From an uncultured Asticcacaulis sp. (lineage in GTDB: Bacteria > Pseudomonadota > Alphaproteobacteria > Caulobacterales > Caulobacteraceae): a DNA stretch of 9,221 nucleotides. Positions within the stretch are counted from its first letter, which is position 1. Each line of letters starts with the position of its first letter. The notes beneath the pieces are model-generated. The model was given only the letters and a program-made list of their open reading frames with translations. It did not search any database and had not been told where the DNA came from. The stretch is taken from contig CAMLLA010000145.1 of the NCBI GenBank assembly GCA_946480525.1, positions 1 through 9,221 on the forward strand, in the 5' to 3' direction. Positions 6,276-9,221 of this stretch are shown here, piece after piece. A program made the position numbers and the translations under genes.

Positions 6276-7169
6276 ATGATATCCGAAACCTTCTTGGATT
6301 TGGGCGGTCACAGCCTTTTTGTCCGCCTGGCCGGCGATCGTGCAAGGCCGGCGCTGCTGCTCATTCACGGCTTTCCGGCCTCGTCTCTCGGCTTTCGTCA
6401 TGTCATGGCGCCGCTCAGCGAGCATTTCTTTGTTGTTGCGCCGGATATGCCGGGGTTTGGCGAGACCGAACCGCTGCCGGACATGCGCTTTGCCATGATC
6501 GCGGTGTTGCTGGAAGACGCCCTGGCTCAGCTCGGAATTGATAAGGCCTTCATATACCTGCACGATTTCGGCGCGCCGGTCGGACTGGCCCTGGCGATGA
6601 AACGGCCGGAGCGGGTGCTGGGGCTGATCATTCAGAACGCCAATGCGCACCTTACCGGCCTTGGGCCGCAATGGCGGGACACGCGCGCATTCTGGCGGTC
6701 GCCGACGCCGGAAAACGAAACGGCAGCGACGGCGCACCTGACTGCCAATGGTATCCGGGACCAATACACCTCCGGCGTACCGGCAGATATAGTCGCGCGC
6801 ATTTCCGCCAATGTCTGGGCGACCGACTGGGCCTTAATGCAGCGTCGCGGCCGGCTGGAGGCGCAGAAGGCGCTTATCAAGGATTATGGGCGGTACGCGA
6901 ATGACTTCCCCCGCATACAGGCTTACCTGCGCGCGCACCGTCCACCCGCACTCCTGATGTGGGGACGGCACGACGCTTTTTTTGCCATCGCCGAGGTGCT
7001 GAGCTGGCTGGAAGACCTGCCCCGTATGGAAGCCCACATCTTTGACACGGGTCACTTTGTCCTTGAAACCCACGGCGATTCCGCTGCCAGCCTGATAAAG
7101 GCTTTTGGCGCGCGGTGCCTTGCGGGCGGCTCAGATTCCGACGCCGGCACGATGTCCCACGGCGTTTAA
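6276..7169 (+). CDS. Alpha/beta-fold hydrolase with Asp nucleophile (epoxide hydrolase/dehalogenase-like)
   Basis: This 297-residue protein starts at ATG 6276 with AGGAG seven bases upstream; the longer frame from GTG 6255 has no such support. It has the alpha/beta hydrolase order: oxyanion-hole motif HGFP (31-34), DMPGFGET (57-64), nucleophile elbow LHDFGA with Asp97, a cap region, WGRHDAFF with Asp233 as likely acid, and DTGHF with His260 as base. An Asp rather than Ser nucleophile points to the epoxide hydrolase and haloalkane dehalogenase branch rather than esterases or lipases. The stretch LIIQNANAHLTGLGPQW recalls a widespread uncharacterised hydrolase group with the same elbow. The substrate cannot be read from sequence. 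No signal peptide is seen, so it is probably cytoplasmic. It follows fliX closely, but a link to motility is unlikely from family knowledge. Confidence 0.9.
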   Translation: MISETFLDLGGHSLFVRLAGDRARPALLLIHGFPASSLGFRHVMAPLSEHFFVVAPDMPGFGETEPLPDMRFAMIAVLLEDALAQLGIDKAFIYLHDFGAPVGLALAMKRPERVLGLIIQNANAHLTGLGPQWRDTRAFWRSPTPENETAATAHLTANGIRDQYTSGVPADIVARISANVWATDWALMQRRGRLEAQKALIKDYGRYANDFPRIQAYLRAHRPPALLMWGRHDAFFAIAEVLSWLEDLPRMEAHIFDTGHFVLETHGDSAASLIKAFGARCLAGGSDSDAGTMSHGV

Positions 7170-7192
7170 GCGAAAAGTCCACAACAAATCGC

Positions 7193-7221
7193 TTCACAGG
7201 TTAACCGGAGCGCACTATAAG
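7193..7221 (+). promoter_or_regulatory. Sigma-70-type promoter upstream of dksA
   Basis: TTCACA (7193-7198), a 17-base spacer and TATAAG (7216-7221) match five of six bases at both -35 and -10. Transcription would start near 7228. The spacer contains the palindrome GGTTAACC, which includes a TTAACC CtrA-type half-site, but no second half at the right distance is visible. The promoter sits 24 bases after the hydrolase stop, so dksA can be expressed independently. Confidence 0.55.
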
Positions 7222-7227
7222 CCGCGC

Positions 7228-7375
7228 AATCCGGCGTCGCGGAATCGTTGCGCAACCGGGCTATGGTACTGTTTTTGCTGCGGGGCCTGTCAGGTTCCCA
7301 ATCCCGTGCATGTACGGGACGGGCCGTCACCCTGCCAAGAAAGTTTGGCGTCGATCATCGGGGGTCCAAGAGCAT
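7228..7375 (+). promoter_or_regulatory. Predicted long leader of dksA with small palindromes
   Basis: About 148 bases separate the predicted start point from the dksA ATG. The stretch holds the perfect 10-bp palindrome GTTGCGCAAC (7247-7256), directly after a GAATC site (7242-7246), and a hairpin TCCCGT-N6-ACGGGA (7302-7319). An in-frame ATG at 7310 falls in that hairpin loop, which makes it an unlikely start. I recognise no known riboswitch or RNA family. Confidence 0.35.
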
Positions 7376-7804
7376 ATGTCCGAAACCGCACCGGTTCTGA
7401 ATACAACAGGGTACCGTCCTTCCGAGGACGAAGAGTACATGAATCCGAACCAGCTGGCCTATTTCCGCGCCAAGCTGAACGCCTGGAAGGAAGAGATCCT
7501 CCGTGGCGCCAAGGAAACCGTCAATATCATGCAGAAAGAGACCGAGAACCACCCGGACCTGGTGGATCGCGCCTCTTCCGAATCGGATCGCGCGCTGGAA
7601 CTGCGCACGCGCGACCGCCAGCGCAAGCTGATCTCCAAGATCGACGAAGCGATTTCGCGCATCGACGACGGCTCCTATGGTTTCTGCGAGGAGACGGGTG
7701 AGCCGATCGGCCTTGGCCGCCTGGAAGCCCGCCCGACAGCGACGCTGAGCATCGAAGCCCAGGAACGTCACGAGCGTTCGGAGCGCGTGCATCGCGACGA
7801 CTAA
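7376..7804 (+). CDS. dksA: DksA-type RNA polymerase-binding transcription factor with degenerate zinc site
   Basis: DksA binds the secondary channel of RNA polymerase and, with ppGpp, adjusts rRNA and biosynthetic promoters. From ATG 7376 the product is 142 residues. The coiled-coil tip PDLVDRAS keeps Asp61, Asp64 and Ala66, matching the functional D71, D74 and A76 of E. coli. The flanking helices (YMNPNQLAYFRAKLNAWKEE; ELRTRDRQRKLISKI) and LEARPTATL are well conserved. The zinc site is not: the four E. coli Cys are here C104, T107, S125 and A128, the pattern I recall for the zinc-independent DksA2 of Pseudomonas aeruginosa and for alphaproteobacterial DksA. The alternative ATG at 7310 would add 22 residues with no DksA likeness. 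The Shine-Dalgarno sequence before 7376 is weak. Confidence 0.94.
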   Translation: MSETAPVLNTTGYRPSEDEEYMNPNQLAYFRAKLNAWKEEILRGAKETVNIMQKETENHPDLVDRASSESDRALELRTRDRQRKLISKIDEAISRIDDGSYGFCEETGEPIGLGRLEARPTATLSIEAQERHERSERVHRDD

Positions 7805-7808
7805 GAAG

Positions 7809-7834
7809 TCACTTTAGAAGTGAAATTCACTTTT
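7809..7834 (+). repeat. Three alternating complementary segments after dksA
   Basis: TCACTT (7809-7814), AAGTGA (7818-7823) and TCACTT (7827-7832) are each separated by three bases, so the middle segment can pair with either neighbour. The second pairing is followed by TT and can extend by a G/T and two A/T pairs. It begins four bases after the dksA stop. It may be a weak terminator or stability element; the stems are AT-rich and short. Confidence 0.35.
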
Positions 7835-7860
7835 AACTTGGAACTTCAGGGCGTAAGGGG

Positions 7861-7881
7861 TGTCACCGATTTATTGTGACA
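7861..7881. promoter_or_regulatory. 21-bp dyad just upstream of gltX
   Basis: TGTCAC (7861-7866) and GTGACA (7876-7881) are perfect inverted copies separated by nine bases, ending 17 bases before the gltX ATG. A 21-bp dyad with half-sites one helical turn or so apart looks like an operator for a dimeric regulator, or a leader hairpin. TTGGAA (7838-7843) would serve as a -35 with the left arm at the -10 place, but that -10 is poor. No regulator can be named. Confidence 0.35.
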
Positions 7882-7898
7882 TCAGAGACTCGCATTTC

Positions 7899-9221
7899 AT
7901 GACCGTCAAGGTTCGTTTCGCCCCGTCGCCCACCGGCCGCATCCACGCCGGCAATGTCCGCGCCGCGCTTATCAACTGGCTGTTCGCCCGTAAGCACGAC
8001 GGAGTCTTCGTCCTGCGCATCGACGACACCGATCTCGCGCGTTCGACAAAGGACAACGAGGACCTGATCGAGACCGACCTTAAGTGGCTAGGGCTGGAAT
8101 GGCAGGAGCGCTACAACCAGTCGAAACGTTTCGATATCTACCAGAAGGCCGCCGACCATCTGAAGGCGATCGGCCGTCTGTATCCCGCCTATGAAACCGC
8201 CGAGGAAATCGATCGGCGCCGCAAGGTGCAGCAGTCTCGCGGCTTGCCGCCGGTCTATGACCGCGCGGCGCTTAATCTGACCGACGAAGATCGGGCGGCA
8301 CTGGAGGCCGAAGGCCGTAAGCCACACTGGCGCTTCAAGCTGGATGGCAAGCGCGTGGCCTGGGAAGACCTGGTGCGCGGCCACTGCGAAGTCGACACGA
8401 CCTCGATGTCCGACCCGGTGCTGATTCGAGAGGACGGCCTGTTTCTTTACACCCTGCCGTCGGTGGTCGACGACCTCGACATGAAGATCAGCCACGTCAT
8501 CCGCGGCGAGGACCATGTCGCCAATACCGGAACCCAGATCGAAATTTTCGAAGCCCTGGCGGACTTCTTCGGCGGCCAGCAACTTCCGACCTTCGCCCAC
8601 ATGACACTGCTTGTCGGCTCGGACGGCGAAGGGCTGTCTAAGCGCCTGGGCTCGCTGTCGGTGTCGCAGATGCGCGAAGATGGCCTGGAGCCGCTGGCGA
8701 TCGTATCCCACCTCGCGAAGATCGGCACGTCCGATCCGCTGGAAGCCGCGCCATCGCTCGAATCGCTGGCCGCGCTTCAGGACTTCGACAAGATGGGGCG
8801 CGCGCCGGCCCGCTATGATTTCGACGACTTGATGCGTCTGAACGCGGCCGTGATCCAGGCCATTCCGTATGCCGAGGCCAAGCCGCGTCTCGAGGCATTG
8901 AATGCCGATCTCGGCGAGCTGTTCTGGGATACGGTCCGCATGAACCTGCACAAGTTCGCGGAAGTAAAGGACTGGGCGAACATCGTCTCTGGCGATATCG
9001 TGCCGAAGATCGAGGACGCTGTCTTTGCCGCCAAGGCATTGGAACTGCTGCCGGCCGATTATGGCCGCGACAGCTGGCAGCAATGGTCGGGCGCCATCAA
9101 GGAGGCCACAGGGGCAAAGGGCAAGGCCCTGTTCATGCCGCTGCGCCAGGCGCTGACCGGCATGGACCATGGTCCTGACATGGCCGCCTTGAGCTTCCTG
9201 ATCGGACGTGAGAAGATCGCC
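7899..9221 (+). CDS. gltX: Glutamyl-tRNA synthetase, short second-type paralogue (3' end beyond right edge)
   Basis: This class Ic synthetase joins glutamate to tRNA-Glu. There are 441 codons without a stop, so only the last few residues are probably missing. The opening RFAPSPTGRIHAGNVRAAL (residues 6-24) carries the HIGH-equivalent (HAGN, 16-19), and LRIDDTDLARS follows. VIRGEDHVANTGTQ lies in the active site, and the KMSKS-equivalent is GLSKR (245-249). The cysteine-based zinc insert of some GluRS enzymes is not seen. The short length and GLSKRLGS resemble the GltX2 type of alphaproteobacteria, which carry two GltX genes; such enzymes can in some bacteria also mischarge tRNA-Gln for later amidation. 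Which tRNA this one prefers cannot be read here. No strong Shine-Dalgarno precedes the ATG. Confidence 0.95.
   Translation, partial: MTVKVRFAPSPTGRIHAGNVRAALINWLFARKHDGVFVLRIDDTDLARSTKDNEDLIETDLKWLGLEWQERYNQSKRFDIYQKAADHLKAIGRLYPAYETAEEIDRRRKVQQSRGLPPVYDRAALNLTDEDRAALEAEGRKPHWRFKLDGKRVAWEDLVRGHCEVDTTSMSDPVLIREDGLFLYTLPSVVDDLDMKISHVIRGEDHVANTGTQIEIFEALADFFGGQQLPTFAHMTLLVGSDGEGLSKRLGSLSVSQMREDGLEPLAIVSHLAKIGTSDPLEAAPSLESLAALQDFDKMGRAPARYDFDDLMRLNAAVIQAIPYAEAKPRLEALNADLGELFWDTVRMNLHKFAEVKDWANIVSGDIVPKIEDAVFAAKALELLPADYGRDSWQQWSGAIKEATGAKGKALFMPLRQALTGMDHGPDMAALSFLIGREKIA

Noticed and set aside
5631..6764. 377-codon minus-strand open frame across fliX and the hydrolase
   Set aside because: It runs antisense to two genes with good motifs and starts, crosses their intergenic gap, and its translation is Arg/Gln/His-rich without recognisable domains.
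7310..7375. 22-residue N-terminal extension of DksA from ATG 7310
   Set aside because: The extension has no DksA likeness, no Shine-Dalgarno, and its ATG lies in a hairpin loop. ATG 7376 gives a DksA of usual length.
8088..9170. 360-codon minus-strand open frame inside gltX
   Set aside because: It is antisense to a well-conserved synthetase and is a codon-bias shadow; no plausible start context or motif was seen.
1..9221. Mobile element, defence system, CRISPR or prophage
   Set aside because: No transposase, integrase, terminal repeats, spaced direct repeats, phage genes or tRNA attachment site were seen. Genes and composition look like uniform core chromosome.

Overview
The window looks like chromosomal DNA of a GC-rich, flagellated alphaproteobacterium of the Caulobacterales (Caulobacter or Asticcacaulis type). 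The main reason is gene order: flgI, cheL and flbY read leftward from a shared regulatory region, and fliX, a regulator found in Caulobacter relatives, reads rightward from it. A DksA with one remaining zinc-ligand cysteine and a short second-type glutamyl-tRNA synthetase fit the same group. I see no insertion sequence, prophage, CRISPR array, tRNA or rRNA.

Layout. 1-2329 (minus): uvrA, cut by the left edge. 2330-2551: divergent intergenic region with a candidate uvrA promoter, a one-mismatch alphaproteobacterial LexA box and a strong 27-bp dyad. 2552-3643 (plus): a proline-rich, one-transmembrane protein whose N-terminus resembles TonB but whose C-terminus does not. It meets flbY tail to tail with 3 bp between the stop codons. 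3647-5548 (minus): the tightly packed flgI-cheL-flbY operon. 5549-5810: flagellar control region with a near-perfect sigma-54 promoter for flgI and, about 110-150 bp upstream of its predicted start point, an 8-bp inverted repeat around a CtrA-like box. 5811-6236 (plus): fliX. 6276-7169 (plus): an alpha/beta hydrolase with an Asp nucleophile. 7170-7375: dksA promoter and a roughly 150-nt leader. 7376-7804 (plus): dksA. 7805-7898: a spacer with several small inverted repeats. 7899-9221 (plus): gltX, cut by the right edge.

How the parts fit. FlgI forms the flagellar P ring. CheL is a rod-binding FlgJ-like protein and FlbY an accessory flagellar protein, so the three form one assembly operon. In Caulobacter, FliX couples early flagellar assembly to the sigma-54 activator FlbD, which switches on operons of the flgI class. 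The divergent fliX/flgI arrangement with a sigma-54 promoter and upstream repeats is therefore a compact regulatory circuit. UvrA (DNA repair), DksA (stringent-response control of transcription) and GltX (Glu-tRNA synthesis) are housekeeping neighbours.

Most of the window is ordinary core genome. The parts most worth a second look are the TonB-like protein with an unrecognised C-terminus, the 27-bp dyad upstream of it, and the repeat structure in the fliX/flgI control region.
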